Positions 35,154 through 45,275 of a stretch of DNA of 64,000 nt are shown here, piece by piece. Under the pieces are notes generated by a model. The model was not told where the DNA came from and made no database searches. It worked only from the letters and a program-made list of their open reading frames with translations. The DNA comes from Salvator merianae. Lineage: Eukaryota > Chordata > Lepidosauria > Squamata > Teiidae. Made by a program: the position numbers and the translations under genes. Each line of letters starts with the position of its first letter. Positions within the stretch are counted from its first letter, which is position 1. The stretch spans positions 114,591,571 to 114,655,570 of the forward strand of contig QVOM02000034.1 of assembly GCA_003586115.2 (NCBI GenBank). The letters run 5' to 3'.

Positions 35154-36531
35154 GTGATATTTGAGAACTCATGGAAAACAGAAGTCCCAGAAGATTGGAG
35201 AAGGGTGAATGTTGTACCTATCTTTAAAAAAGGAAAGAAGGCTGACCCAGGCAACTACAGGCCTGTGAGCCTGACTTCAATATCAGGCAAGATACTTGAA
35301 CAAATCATTAAACAGCATATATGGGAACACTTGGATGGGAATGCAGTAATTAACCAGAGCCAACATGGATTTGTAACAAGCAAGTCATGCCAGACTAATC
35401 TCATTTCCTTTTATGACAAAATTACTGGATGGATCGATCAAGGAATGGCTGTGGACATAGTATATCTTGACTTTAGCAAAGCATTTGACAAGGTGTCTCA
35501 TACTATACTTATTGAAAAAATGATCAAATATGGGGATTGACAGGACAACTGTTAGGTGGATTCATAACTGGCTTAGTGATCGCACTCAAAAAGTGGTCAT
35601 AAATGGCTTCACATCCGATTGGAAGACTGTCTCAAGTGGGGTACGGCAAGGCTCTGTCTTGGGCCCATTGCTGTTCAACATTTTTATAAACGATCTGGAT
35701 GAAGGTGTCGAGGGGACGCTGATCAAATTTGCAGACGACACAAAGCTAGGAGGGGTTGCTAACACTAGGGAGGAGAAGGAGAGGATTCAAAAGGATTTGG
35801 ACAAGCTTGAACAGTGGGCTGAAACTAACAGAATAACATTTAACAGGGAGAAATGCAAAGTTTTACATCTAGGTAAAAAAAATGACAATATCCAATACAG
35901 AATGGGAGGAATCTCGCTGAGCAGCAGCACATGTGAAAAGGATCTGGGTGTACTAGTAGATCATAGATTAAACATGAGTCAACAGTGTGATGCAGCTGCA
36001 AAAAAGGCAAACACCATCCTGGGCTGTATCAAGAGGAGTATGGAGTCTAGATCACGAGAAGTAATTGTCCCACTTTACTCTTCCTTGGCCAGACCTCATC
36101 TGGAGTATTGTGTCCAGTTCTGGGTGCCCCAGTTTAAAAGGGACATTGACAAACTGGAACAAGTTCAAAGTAGGGTGACCAAAATGGTGAGCGGTCTGCA
36201 AACCATGTCCTACGAGGAACAGTTAAAGGACCTAGGAATGTTTAGCCTGCAGAAGAGAAGACTGAGAGGAGATATGATAGCTGTTTTCAAGTATCTGAAG
36301 GGCTGTCACAGTGCAGAAGGATTGGCCCTATTCTCAGTTGCACAAGAAGGAAGGACTAGAAACAGTGGGATGAAACTTCAAGGGAGTAGATACAGGCTAG
36401 ATATTAGGAAAAACTTTCTGACCGTAAGAGCAATCAGTCACTGGAACAGGTTACCACAGGAGGTGGTGGGCTCTCCTTCGCTGGAGATCTTCATGGAAAG
36501 GCTGGACAGATATCTGTCTAGGATGGTGTAG
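35154..36531 (+). pseudogene. CR1 reverse transcriptase, one frameshift
   Basis: The first frame (35154-35540) starts inside the reverse transcriptase: PEDWRRVNVVPIFKKGK, NYRPVSLTSI and the catalytic motif A region VYLDFSKAFDKVSH. The second frame (35530-36531) carries motif B (SGVRQGSVLGPLLFNIFIND) and the catalytic FADDTKLG box, then the CR1 C-terminal region ending HWNRLPQEVVGSPSLEIF. The join at TATGGGGATTGAC (about 35529-35541) implies one extra G. Endonuclease and N-terminal domains are lost by 5' truncation. The catalytic aspartates are intact, but the frameshift and truncation make it non-functional. Confidence 0.95.
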
Positions 36532-36586
36532 TGAATCCTGCATTGAGCAGGGGATTGGCTCGATGACGCTGGAGGTCCCTTCCAAC

Positions 36587-36616
36587 TCTATGATTCTATG
36601 ATTCTATGATTCTATG
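36587..36616 (+). repeat. CR1 3' terminal octamer repeat
   Basis: CTATG followed by about three ATTCTATG units. This microsatellite-like terminus is characteristic of CR1 and marks the exact 3' junction. Confidence 0.95.
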
Positions 36617-39600
36617 TGTCATATATTTATCAATTCGGAAATTATAATTATTTGCAGTTAATTCGGAAACCAAACAACTAAAGATCCACGCTAGCTACTC
36701 TTCATGACATAATCCTTCAATCAAAATATGGAATCAGTGTTCTGTGAAGCAGGAAATTCATCACATTCGTCACATCAGCCATAGCATTTAATAATACTTG
36801 TTTGTGCAAAAAAAGAGATGATGATGAAGTTTGAAAGTTTGTCCTTGCAAGACCTTCCAGTTCATTTGAAGTTTTATAATTTTATAGTCACTTATTGCTA
36901 AGTGAGTAAAGATTACCCAGAAACAATAATTAAATAATAAAGTGCAACCTCCTACAACATATTTTCACACAGTGCACTTTTGCTATTATCGCTGCTGTTT
37001 ACCGATTTTGACCATTCCTCTTGTAAGGAGACCCTTTGTTTTGCTATTACATGGTTTCCTGCCAAAGGTCTGGCCATTTTCTCACCCAGAAGGTGTACAA
37101 GAAAGGTGTTCAGCTGTTCTGTGTCCTGAGTGTGGCTCTGCATGATTTTGTTGAATGTAACTGATTTTGAGTGTAGTGCGGATTGGGACATTGGTGCCTG
37201 TTCCTATGTGTTTAGCTTGTTTACTAGTGATTTTCAACAAATGTGTGTCTAACTGACTGGGTTTCTGAGTATGTGCAGAATGCTTTTTGGTGTAGGTAAT
37301 TCCCATTAAAGACAACGTAATTTTCAACCAGGTCAATCATACCCATGTAAGTTAATGCAGGTTCCCTAACTCTTTGATTTCCATATTGCACTGTCTTTGA
37401 AGAATACTGAATAATACAATAAAATATCACATGACACAGGAAACACCAGATTCTGAGTCTTTGGACACGTAATTTCTAGTGCATATATTTTAGCTGAAGT
37501 CTATTTCCCTGGCTGGGAGTCACTCCTGAATTCAAGCTACATACACCCTCTGCAGCCCTGAATTAAAAGTGTTGGGTCAGCAACAGGTGAATATGTCACT
37601 GCAGTGGCAACTTCATTAGAAAATGATAACCTGACAGTAGGAAATTACATTCTGCTGTTGGGTCACCTGTTTCTGTAACAGGGGTGGGCCATAGCTGGAT
37701 TTGGAGTGGGGAGGTGTGGCCATCCTGTCATCATCCCCACCCCCACCCCCACCCCGGTGACACAACGTTATCCATTATTTCCCATGAACACAGACTTAAC
37801 TGTATCTCAGAACAATTGATAGTTTATTATCCTGCCTGCTGTTAAATTGTTTGCCATTCCATACACATTTTTAAAGCAGGGTTTTTTTATGTAAATTATG
37901 CACATTTTTACATAAAGCTTATATTTTACTTTGTAAACTATGTCATTTTCTTATTAAATATGCATTTACTTTAAGAATATATTTGTTATATCAGGATCAG
38001 GTAATACTGCAAGGTTTTTATTTTTATTGTTCACTTGAAAAGAAAAAAAGAAAGACATTATACATACAAAATTCACTATTAAGAAATAATCCAATATCCC
38101 TAATGGTTAATGAACATATTAGAAATATAAGAAACAATATGATTGGGAACTGCAGGCAAGATAAAAGGAAGATATGGACTCCCTTTGCAAACAAAGCAAG
38201 CAAAAGAACTGATATTATTGTTCCCAAATCAGTTTATATTCAGTATAATATTTCTTGCTAATGATGAACTTTAACCTTAGAAACATAAAAACTCTTACCC
38301 TTAGGCCCAAGAGGGGAGTGAGGGGATGGGAAAGGCTTGTATCAGGTGTTTTGGGTTTTTTAATGCCTTATATATTTACTGTATGAGTCATGTCCTATTA
38401 TCAACAAAATATGTATTTTAGAAAAAAGAAACAAACAAACAACCTTTTAAGTACTGAGTGTCTAAGTGCAGTGATAGCCAGCAGTCTTTACAGTTGATTG
38501 CAATTGTAGCAATTGAATCAATTATAACCCTCCAGTTTACAAAAGACCCACATACACTCTTGGAGCATATGAACAGGAATAAGCAATAGTGATGTTCCTT
38601 TCATTAACAGTTATTTGGCTATAGGAGCCCAGATTCATGAGAAGATAAAATCTGAAAATGGGTGTTCTGTAGAGCTGGAGTTGCTGAGTGGCATTGACAA
38701 CGTGCGAACATGAATAGACTGTTTCCTGACACAAGGCCAGGTTTGTTTCAACCCATTTGTCTCTGTGAAAGAACAATATTGTCAGTTGGTGAGTAATCAG
38801 TGATGGGACGTGTGATAATGTTTTGAGGCATGATTAATTTGGTTGAATTTTTTGCCATGTTTCTTTGTGTCATTGCTCTTTCAAGACTGCCGAAAGAAGC
38901 TTGCAAAGACAGCTCTTCTCAAAAAGAGAGATTGACATGGGTTTAAGTTTTCACCTAGATTCACAGGGACACTTCCCCTTCCCCACAAAAAAGCCATGCT
39001 AGCTGAAGCTTACAGAAGTTCAAAAGCCAAAGGCCTAGAGCTAATCTCTCTTTTTCTTCTTTATCTTTCTCTCAGACACATGTACATGTACATTCACACC
39101 CCTGATCAGCCACAATGGATTTTACACTTCTTCAGACCTGATTGTGTAGAGTTTCCTCATTGTAAGAACGCTGCATTGTTGGAGCTGTCCATCACGAATG
39201 AGCAGCAATATGCTAAGCCTCAGTGATTTCATCAGGATATTTACATCAGTGAAGGACTGAAGTCTCAATATTTGTACTTCACATTTTGCTTCTCTTGGCT
39301 TCACCTTTTGCATGTCAGATTCAGAATACTCCACAGTATGCGGAGAAAATGCTTGCATTTCATTGAAATATGTGAGAGTTGAAGGAGTTCTTTAGCAGGT
39401 AATGAATTTTCACACTGAAAAGAGTAATTGCCAGATAATGGGGAAGGCGACCTTTTCATTTAACACATAAAAGGATGTGAACACAAGAGTATAATGTGCA
39501 ATAGGCAGAAATGACTTTTAAATTTGCGAATGGATTCCAGCCCATTTTATTCATTCATGCATCCAATTTAGGCTTGCTTTGTATGTTGATAAATTTAATA

Positions 39601-39957
39601 CAGTCCTCTCATTATGTTTGTTGAAATACTAATTAGAGCTATTTAAATGTTTGTTCACGTATAACACATTTTTATATCATTTTTTTTAAAATCATTGGGG
39701 TAGATTCAGAGATACATGATTTTTATGCCTCAGTTGAATCTAGAACCCAGAATGGGTCTGGATAATCCACTAGCTCAATCATCACTCTTCCCTTAATATT
39801 CATTATTGTTAAAGAATGGTAGTTACCAAGATCTCAGGATCCAGGTCAGCCTCTGAAGAAAAGGGCATATCACTGCAACGTATCACTCTCCTCTAATGAG
39901 ACCTTTTCACCAGTAACCATTCCCTATTTAATGTTGCTATCAAAATAAAAGTGCTGC
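36617..39957. other. long AT-rich unique stretch, no gene seen
   Basis: Over 3 kb without a recognised transposon. A (CCCCCA)n run is at 37735-37755. The open frame at 37983-38261 (92 residues, lysine- and isoleucine-rich) and the minus-strand frames at 36952-37430 show no domain. If any conserved non-coding element exists in the window, this low-repeat zone is a reasonable place to look. Confidence 0.5.
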
Positions 39958-40110
39958 ACAGGATCTGATCCAAGGTCATCTAGATCAGCAGTCCATTCAC
40001 ACAGTAGCCAACCAACTGCTCAAGGAAGCCCATCAGCAGGACATGAGCTCACAGTTTGCTCTGCTCACAGTCTTCCAGAAGTTGGTTTTCAGAGGTAAAC
40101 CAACTCCTTT
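39958..40110 (+). repeat. CR1/L3-type LINE-derived repeat fragment
   Basis: CAAGGTCATCTAGATCAGCAGTCCATTCACACAGTAGCCAACCAACTGC followed by GGAAGCCCATCAGCAGGACATGAG and GTTTTCAGAGGTAAACC repeats the block order at 8480-8700. Confidence 0.6.
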
Positions 40111-40785
40111 TACAAAGGCAAGATGAGCAGTGATTCATCATCTAATTGTTCTTGCAAACTGAGCCACTCCAACAGGAGAAGATATTTCTCTGAGTGCTTC
40201 TACAATACAGGCTTCAATGATGTAGACAGTTCCAGAGTGATTGCAAGCTCCTTTCTTCTACTATTCTGAAAGTAGATGCATAATCATAACTCTTCAACAT
40301 GGCCGTTGCCTAATCAAAAATTTAATTTATTTCAGATACTACCACATATACCATATAGGCTTCATCTGCACTGTCAATACTGGATACTCCAAGAGCACCT
40401 CTGAATGGCAAATATCCATGAAACCTGCAGGGACCCCCAAGGGGTGAAATACGCCCTCAGAGGCACCCTTTGAACAGAGCGTGATAAATCATTTCAAGGA
40501 TGGATTTCACCTTCCTTGCCCTCCCACCATGTAGAGTGATGGCGAGGTGGTGGCAAATTTCTGCCTAATACGATTTAGTGCCAGACCGAAAACTAACAAC
40601 TTCCACAGCCATGTCCAGTCCTGAGATCAGAAATTTTGAGGCTATGGAACTTTTGCTCCATAGTTTAAAAGCCTCAGAGGCTGGAAGGTGCTGGCCATGT
40701 AAAATATATGCCTCCTGCCTCCAATATGGCATCAGAGCCTCTTGATGCAGAGGGAGTCTTTTTAACAGACTTGGAGGCAGACGTA
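40111..40785. other. unique sequence, no gene seen
   Basis: No recognised exon or repeat up to the MITE at 40786. Confidence 0.4.
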
Positions 40786-40981
40786 GGCTGTGTTCAGACA
40801 TAGCAAAAGGGGTTCCTCAGAGGTTCCTCAGAGAGAAAGTGTGTGACCCTCATGTTCCCCAGGCCTGCTCTCACCAATCTTTTCTGACACAAAATGTCCA
40901 TGAAAGGGGAGAGAGCCAGACCTCAAAGCCACCTCAGAGCTGCCTCAGAGACGCCTTTTTTTGCTATGTCTGATCACAGCC
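40786..40981. mobile_element. 196-bp GGCTGTGTTCAGACA MITE
   Basis: Ends GGCTGTGTTCAGACATAGCAAAAGG and CTTTTTTTGCTATGTCTGATCACAGCC form about 25-bp inverted termini. Flanks are GTA (left) and ATA (right), one mismatch from a 3-bp duplication. The interior has CCTCAGAGGTTCCTCAGAG and CACCTCAGAGCTGCCTCAGAGACGCC, matching the split copy at 15337-16341. This is the compact reference copy of the family in the window. Confidence 0.88.
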
Positions 40982-41333
40982 ATAGTCTTAGCCATTTGTA
41001 TCAAAGAAGGCATAAAATAAATAGGGTAAAATAAATAGCAAAGTAATCAAATGTAAACCAAAACAACCTGTTTAACTCCCCTCTAAACAGCAACCTTATC
41101 CCTATAGTTATCATCACCGAAAAAGCTAATGAACAAAATGGCAAAATCACAGAGAATTAAAAAATAAAAGAGCTTCAAAATGCTTGAGAGATAGATGACG
41201 CTTAACTTGCCACTTAGTGTGGGAGGGAATACTAATGTCAGCATCTGGTCAGCTTTTCTGAAGAAAGCATGGCATTACTGAGTGGCATTCTTGAGAATCT
41301 CCCCTCTCCCTCTCTCTCCAAGGAATTTATTCT
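40982..41333. other. no gene seen
   Basis: Unique A-rich stretch. A direct AAAATAAATAG duplication lies near 41016-41039. No exon. Confidence 0.4.
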
Positions 41334-41341
41334 CTTACAAG

Positions 41342-42188
41342 TAGGGGTGTGCACGAAGCTTCGTGGCATTCGATTTTCGATCGAATTTCGTGATTCCGTG
41401 CCCTTCGCATCGAATGCGAAGGGCACCAGAAATCACGAATGCGAATTGCGAAGGTCCCTCAATTTTTCGAAGTATTTCGGGACCTTCGCAATTTGCCAAA
41501 GTCTCACCTCTCTAGGCTGTCAGCGCTGGCGCTGACAGCCTAGGGTGAATCAGCCAGCCAGCAGCGAGTGGAAGTGCAGAAAATTCAACGGAAGGGAGGG
41601 ATTCCCTCCCCGTTGATTTTCCTTCTCTTCCCCTCACTGACTCACCCCCCCTAGGCTGTCAGCGCAAGCGCTGACAGCCTAGGGTGAATGAGGCAGCCAG
41701 CAGCCATCGGAAACAGATAAATCAAGGCGAACGGAAGACCTTTTCGCCTTGATTTCTCTGCTTCAGATAGCGCTCGCCTCTCTCTCATCCCCCCCCCCAG
41801 TCTGTCATCAGACTGACAGACTGCGGTGGGAGTGAGAGAGCGCGCTGCGCCATCGGAAGCAGAAATCAAGGCGAACGGAAGACCTTTTCGCCTTGATTTC
41901 TCTGCTTCAGATGGCGCTCGCCTCTCTCTCATCCCCCCCCCCCAGTCTGTCATCAGACTGACAGACTGCGGCGGGAGTGAGAGAGAGGCGAGCGCCATCC
42001 GAAGCAGAGAAATTAAGGCAAAGGTTTTCCCTTCGCCTTGATTTATCTGCTTCCGTTCACGGCGAAGATTTTCGCCGTGAAAACGAAGGGCTTCATTTTC
42101 GTGCGTATTTTTTCGCACGAAAACGAAGCCTAGGAGCTTCGCAGTCCTGCGAAGCGAAAAGGGAAAAGTGCCTTCGTGCACATCCCTA
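41342..42188. mobile_element. hairpin-chain hAT element, copy 3
   Basis: Begins TAGGGGTGTGCACGAAGC and ends CTTCGTGCACATCCCTA, with a perfect 8-bp duplication CTTACAAG (41334-41341 and 42189-42196). The 847-bp interior is a chain of hairpins: GCATTCGATTTTCGATCGAAT near the left end, CTAGGCTGTCAGCGC..GCGCTGACAGCCTAG twice, GAAATCAAGGCGAA..TTCGCCTTGATTTC, and TTTTCGTGCGTATTTTTTCGCACGAAAA near the right end. A module recurs with a 145-bp period (CAGTCTGTCATCAGACTG at 41798 and 41943). No transposase. Confidence 0.92.
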
Positions 42189-42214
42189 CTTACAAGTATT
42201 TATTTTGGAGCTGA

Positions 42215-42325
42215 CATTTATTTATTTAAGAATTTATATCCCACTCTTCAACAAAAGGTCCCAGAGGTTGGGTCATAATAATGATAAGATAAAATATATG
42301 AAGTATTAAAATATATTTAAAATAT
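42215..42325 (-). repeat. antisense LINE/SINE tail
   Basis: CATTTATTTATTTAAGAATTTATATCCCACTCTTCAACAAAAGGTCCCAGAGGTTGGGTCATAATAATG matches 23538-23625. It lies 27 bp from the end of hAT copy 3. Confidence 0.6.
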
Positions 42326-42619
42326 AACCCTTCCTCCCCCTCTCCCAGACTCCCTGACAGAATGATACCACAGAAGCAAAACATCAAAAGCCTCTTGAAG
42401 AAAGACCTTCAGTGATAGCACAAGTATCAATTAAAACTGAGAGACTGCAGGGTTTATGAAAAGGAAGGTCCCTATTTCTAATCTGCATAAGGTCTAGTAT
42501 GCAAATAGTGCACCTTGTTAGCCTGTCAGGATTTGCCAGGAGGGAATACAGAAAATATATAGTCCAACAGAGCTGTGATTTTTAAGGACCATTCCATATT
42601 CAAACAAACTTATCCCCAT
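42326..42619. other. no gene seen
   Basis: Unique stretch; no exon or repeat family recognised. Confidence 0.35.
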
Positions 42620-42800
42620 ATATATATTCCAGAATATATTTGTTTTCCAGAATAAGGGCCTGCTGTCTGCATGCTAGTGTAGAGAATAGCAGGTCCTGTC
42701 CTCCAGTCATCTAATCTACAGCAGGAGTAATGTACATATTCCAGACTACAAAGTGCATGCAGACAGCACACTTTTGTAGGCCAGAATATTACAGGGAACC
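42620..42800. mobile_element. CTGCACTT-type foldback element, partial
   Basis: CCAGAATAAGGGCCTGCTGTCTGCATGCTAGTGTAGAGAATAGCAGGTCCTGTCC parallels 43610-43670 (CCAGAATAGGGACCTACTATCCACACACTAATGCAGATTATAGCAGACC). A reverse-complement partner GTGCATGCAGACAGCAC lies at 42752-42768. Family termini are missing. Confidence 0.5.
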
Positions 42801-43041
42801 TATTATGGCATACCTCCAAATCTGTGAAAGCCTGAAATGTTCATTCCCAGCCTTCACAGTCTTTGTGCTTCCTCTGAAGATTCTTCAGGGACAGCAGCAA
42901 GGGCTGGACCACTACAGGCTCTCCATGTGTGGACAGTCCTTGGAGCTATTGCTAGCTCACTCCAGCATGGCCCACGCTAACTGTTCCATGGTACATGGGC
43001 CAGGATAGCCCACTTAGTGAAGAAAGGGCATTAGATACTAA
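42801..43041. other. no gene seen
   Basis: Short unique stretch without a recognised feature. Confidence 0.3.
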
Positions 43042-43283
43042 AGCTGCATTCACATGTAGAAAAAAATAATAGAAAAGCACTTCAAAGGCACATCAAAGAT
43101 GGGTCAGAAATGGTCATCTGTCACACACTAGTATGCCCATCCCATCTCTAATTAACATAGAAGGCCAGAAAACACATTTCAAAAGCTTATTACAGGTGGA
43201 TTAGAGATGGGGTGAGAATTTTAGCTTCTGGATGCTACCACTTCCTCGTTAAGCTCCTTTTATTGCTACATGAGAAAACAGCC
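43042..43283. mobile_element. diverged GGCTGTGTTCAGACA-type MITE
   Basis: Left AGCTGCATTCACATGTAGAAAAAAATAATAG and right TTTTATTGCTACATGAGAAAACAGCC are inverted termini related to 40786-40981. Flanks TAA (43039-43041) and TGA (43284-43286) are one mismatch from a TAA duplication. The interior repeats ARAGATGGGKYRAGAA-like blocks on both arms. Confidence 0.65.
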
Positions 43284-43574
43284 TGAGTTGAATAGTGTAA
43301 GGAGCTTATGATTGTGGAACCAGTTAGGAAATGTGAACTTTGTTTAGACAAAGAAAAGGATTCTGGAGTGTGAAGCAAGAGTTGAAGAAAATGAAGAAGT
43401 ATCCTGGGAGAAGGAATTCTTCAGTATGCCAAAGGACTTCAGTCTAAAGAGGACTCTAATACAGAGGCCTTGATACAAACACTAATTTGAACAATAAGGG
43501 GCTCACCACATGGAAAGAAAACATTGGGATCTGGCTGTATACTAAACCAGACCGGCATTTAGTCCTGACACTAT
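43284..43574. other. no gene seen
   Basis: Unique, purine-rich stretch with no recognised feature. Confidence 0.3.
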
Positions 43575-43754
43575 GGCCCTTTCTGCACTTGGCTTTATTC
43601 TGGACTATATCCCAGAATAGGGACCTACTATCCACACACTAATGCAGATTATAGCAGACCCCGGGTGGGACCTGCCATAGTTCATAGTAGCATGCAGATG
43701 GCAGATTCCTATTCCAAGGTATAATCTGGAATAAGGTCAAGTGCAGAAAGGGTC
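43575..43754. mobile_element. 180-bp CTGCACTT foldback MITE
   Basis: Starts GGCCCTTTCTGCACTTGG and ends CAAGTGCAGAAAGGGTC; the two ends are near-perfect inverted repeats. The arms TTATTCTGGACTATATCCCAGAATAGG and CCTATTCCAAGGTATAATCTGGAATAA extend the pairing, so most of the element can fold into one hairpin. Flanks TAT and TTA are not identical. Confidence 0.82.
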
Positions 43755-43884
43755 TTAGTCAGGTCTCCCCCTGAAAGTCCATGTTTGTTTCAGCGATTAC
43801 CATAGACCCCAAAAAGAGTCCTTACTTTCCCCCAGGAAAATCTGCCTTACTCTTTTGTGCTCAGGCACTGCTACTGTTTTTAGC

Positions 43885-43982
43885 ATGTGCATTTTGTATT
43901 TTGCTTTTTATTGTTGTAACCCAACTCGAGACCTTTGTGTATAGGGTGGGATGAAAATGCACATAAATAAATAAATAAATAT
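43885..43982 (+). repeat. L2-like LINE 3' tail
   Basis: GCATTTTGTATTTTGCTTTTTATTGTTGTAACCCAACTCGAGACC...TATAGGGTGGGATGAAAATGCACATAAATAAATAAATAAAT has a clear L2-type tail ending in (AAAT)n. Confidence 0.6.
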
Positions 43983-44278
43983 GGGGAAACACCAGACTTG
44001 TTTTTAAAAGCCAGATTTCCCATGATTCTCCTGGAGAGGTCCCAAGTTTGTTTTTACCAGAGGTGATGCATCTGTGTCTGTCTGGGCTGCCAACCTATAA
44101 ATGAGAGTAAAACACCATTGCAGGGAACCTGAATAAGCTCCACAAAGTGCCTTTCCTCCTTCCTTCTCTCCCTCCTGGGCAAGGAGCTAAAACGTCTGCA
44201 GCACTCCTGCCTCCTCCTGCAAAAATACAAACTTGACCTCTCTTCCATTGCTAAAAATACTCAGCATGGGTTGACTTA
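43983..44278. other. no gene seen
   Basis: Short unique stretch between a LINE tail and a MITE. Confidence 0.3.
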
Positions 44279-44415
44279 GGCTGCATCTAGATGTCACTTA
44301 CTTATTCCGCTATATTTGGATATGCTGGAATAAAGCATAAATATACCAAAATATTCATGCTTTATTCCAAATATCCAAACATAGTGAAATAAGTAAGTGA
44401 TGTCTGGATGTAGCC
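44279..44415. mobile_element. 137-bp near-perfect palindromic MITE
   Basis: Starts GGCTGCATCTAGATGTCACTTACTTATTCC and ends GTAAGTGATGTCTGGATGTAGCC. Almost the whole element pairs with itself: TATATTTGGATATGCTGGAATAAAGCAT against ATGCTTTATTCCAAATATCCAAACATA. Only a few bases remain as a loop near 44347. Flanks TTA and ATA differ by one base from a TWA duplication. Confidence 0.88.
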
Positions 44416-44998
44416 ATAGTTGTGAAAGGGAAAGAAAGTGTAAAGGGAAAGGGAAGAACATTCACAGGGAGTTCAGACAGCATGGAATTGCCTTCCACTT
44501 TCTTCAGAAAAAATTGTTCTGTTGCAGCATGACAGCTGAACTCGGGTAATATTGGGAAGGGAGAGAAGGTGGTAGTGGCAACTGCTGCTGTTCCTCAGGG
44601 GTAGGCACCTTTATCAATATTAATTAGGAAGCTGTATGACTGTCTTGGGTTCTATTCATTACAATTTGTTAATAGCTACACTTTCTATTGGAAGGAATGA
44701 TGAAGCTTGAAATGAGGGGAACTTCTGCTTTGGTCATGGTGGAGCACAGGTGATCACTAAGGTAACAATCAGCTGAGAGACAAAGTTGGATATCAGAACT
44801 GTACAGTTCTTTCTGTACTGGACATACCTCATCAAAAACAAGAGCCAATGAAGCCCAGAAATTTTCTGTATCCATAGAATCGACATTTGATGTATTCAGT
44901 CCAAAATAGACTTTCTCTCTCACTGCAGTTGCATGGCTGGGGCTTATGCTGCTGCAGAGGCTCACAGAGCATCAGATCTACCTCTCCTTCCTGACCCC
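44416..44998. other. no gene seen
   Basis: Unique stretch. The minus-strand frame at 44669-44965 has no domain; no splice-bounded exon is evident. Confidence 0.35.
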
Positions 44999-45006
44999 CA
45001 ACTCTG

Positions 45007-45267
45007 CAGTGGTATAGGAAGAGGGGGTGAAGGGGGCGGTTCACCCCGGGCGGCTCGTCGTCCCAGGCGGCACATCCAGCCAGGGCCGACTCTGTCCGCC
45101 CAGTGCACAAAGTTTCTTAGGAGTGTGAGCGAGTAGGAAAGCACGGCACAGTGCCGGGCCAGCCGGCAGTCGTCAGGGTGGTGGCAGTGGTAGGAGGCTG
45201 CAGGGCAGGGCTCATGCTCCTCTGCGCCGCATAGCCCCGGGCAGCAAAACTTTTAGCTACGCCTCTG
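45007..45267. mobile_element. 261-bp hAT MITE with 8-bp duplication
   Basis: Starts CAGTGGTATAGG and ends AGCTACGCCTCTG. The inverted ends follow the CAGNGGCGTAGCT type seen in many vertebrate hAT MITEs. Perfect duplication CAACTCTG at 44999-45006 and 45268-45275. The interior is GC- and CpG-rich (GGGGGCGGTTCACCCCGGGCGG, GTGCCGGGCCAGCCGGC), which makes the overlapping open frames. A separate family from the TAGGGRTGTGCAC elements. Confidence 0.92.
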
Positions 45268-45275
45268 CAACTCTG

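Larger units (their letters stand above)
35150..36616 (+). mobile_element. CR1 LINE, 5'-truncated
   Basis: Carries the reverse-transcriptase half of CR1 ORF2, a short 3' UTR (GGCTCGATGACGCTGGAGGTCCCTTCCAACTCTATG) and the diagnostic CR1 terminal octamer repeat, ATTCTATG about 3.5 times at 36587-36616. There is no poly(A) tail, as expected for CR1. Low decay suggests a relatively recent insertion. Confidence 0.97.

Noticed and set aside
41651..42309. 176-residue and 110-residue frames on opposite strands
   Set aside because: They cover hAT copy 3, and the protein resembles the artefacts in copy 2 because the DNA is shared.
45007..45267. CpG island promoter
   Set aside because: The CpG-rich stretch is exactly bounded by hAT termini and an 8-bp duplication, so it is transposon-derived; no adjacent first exon.
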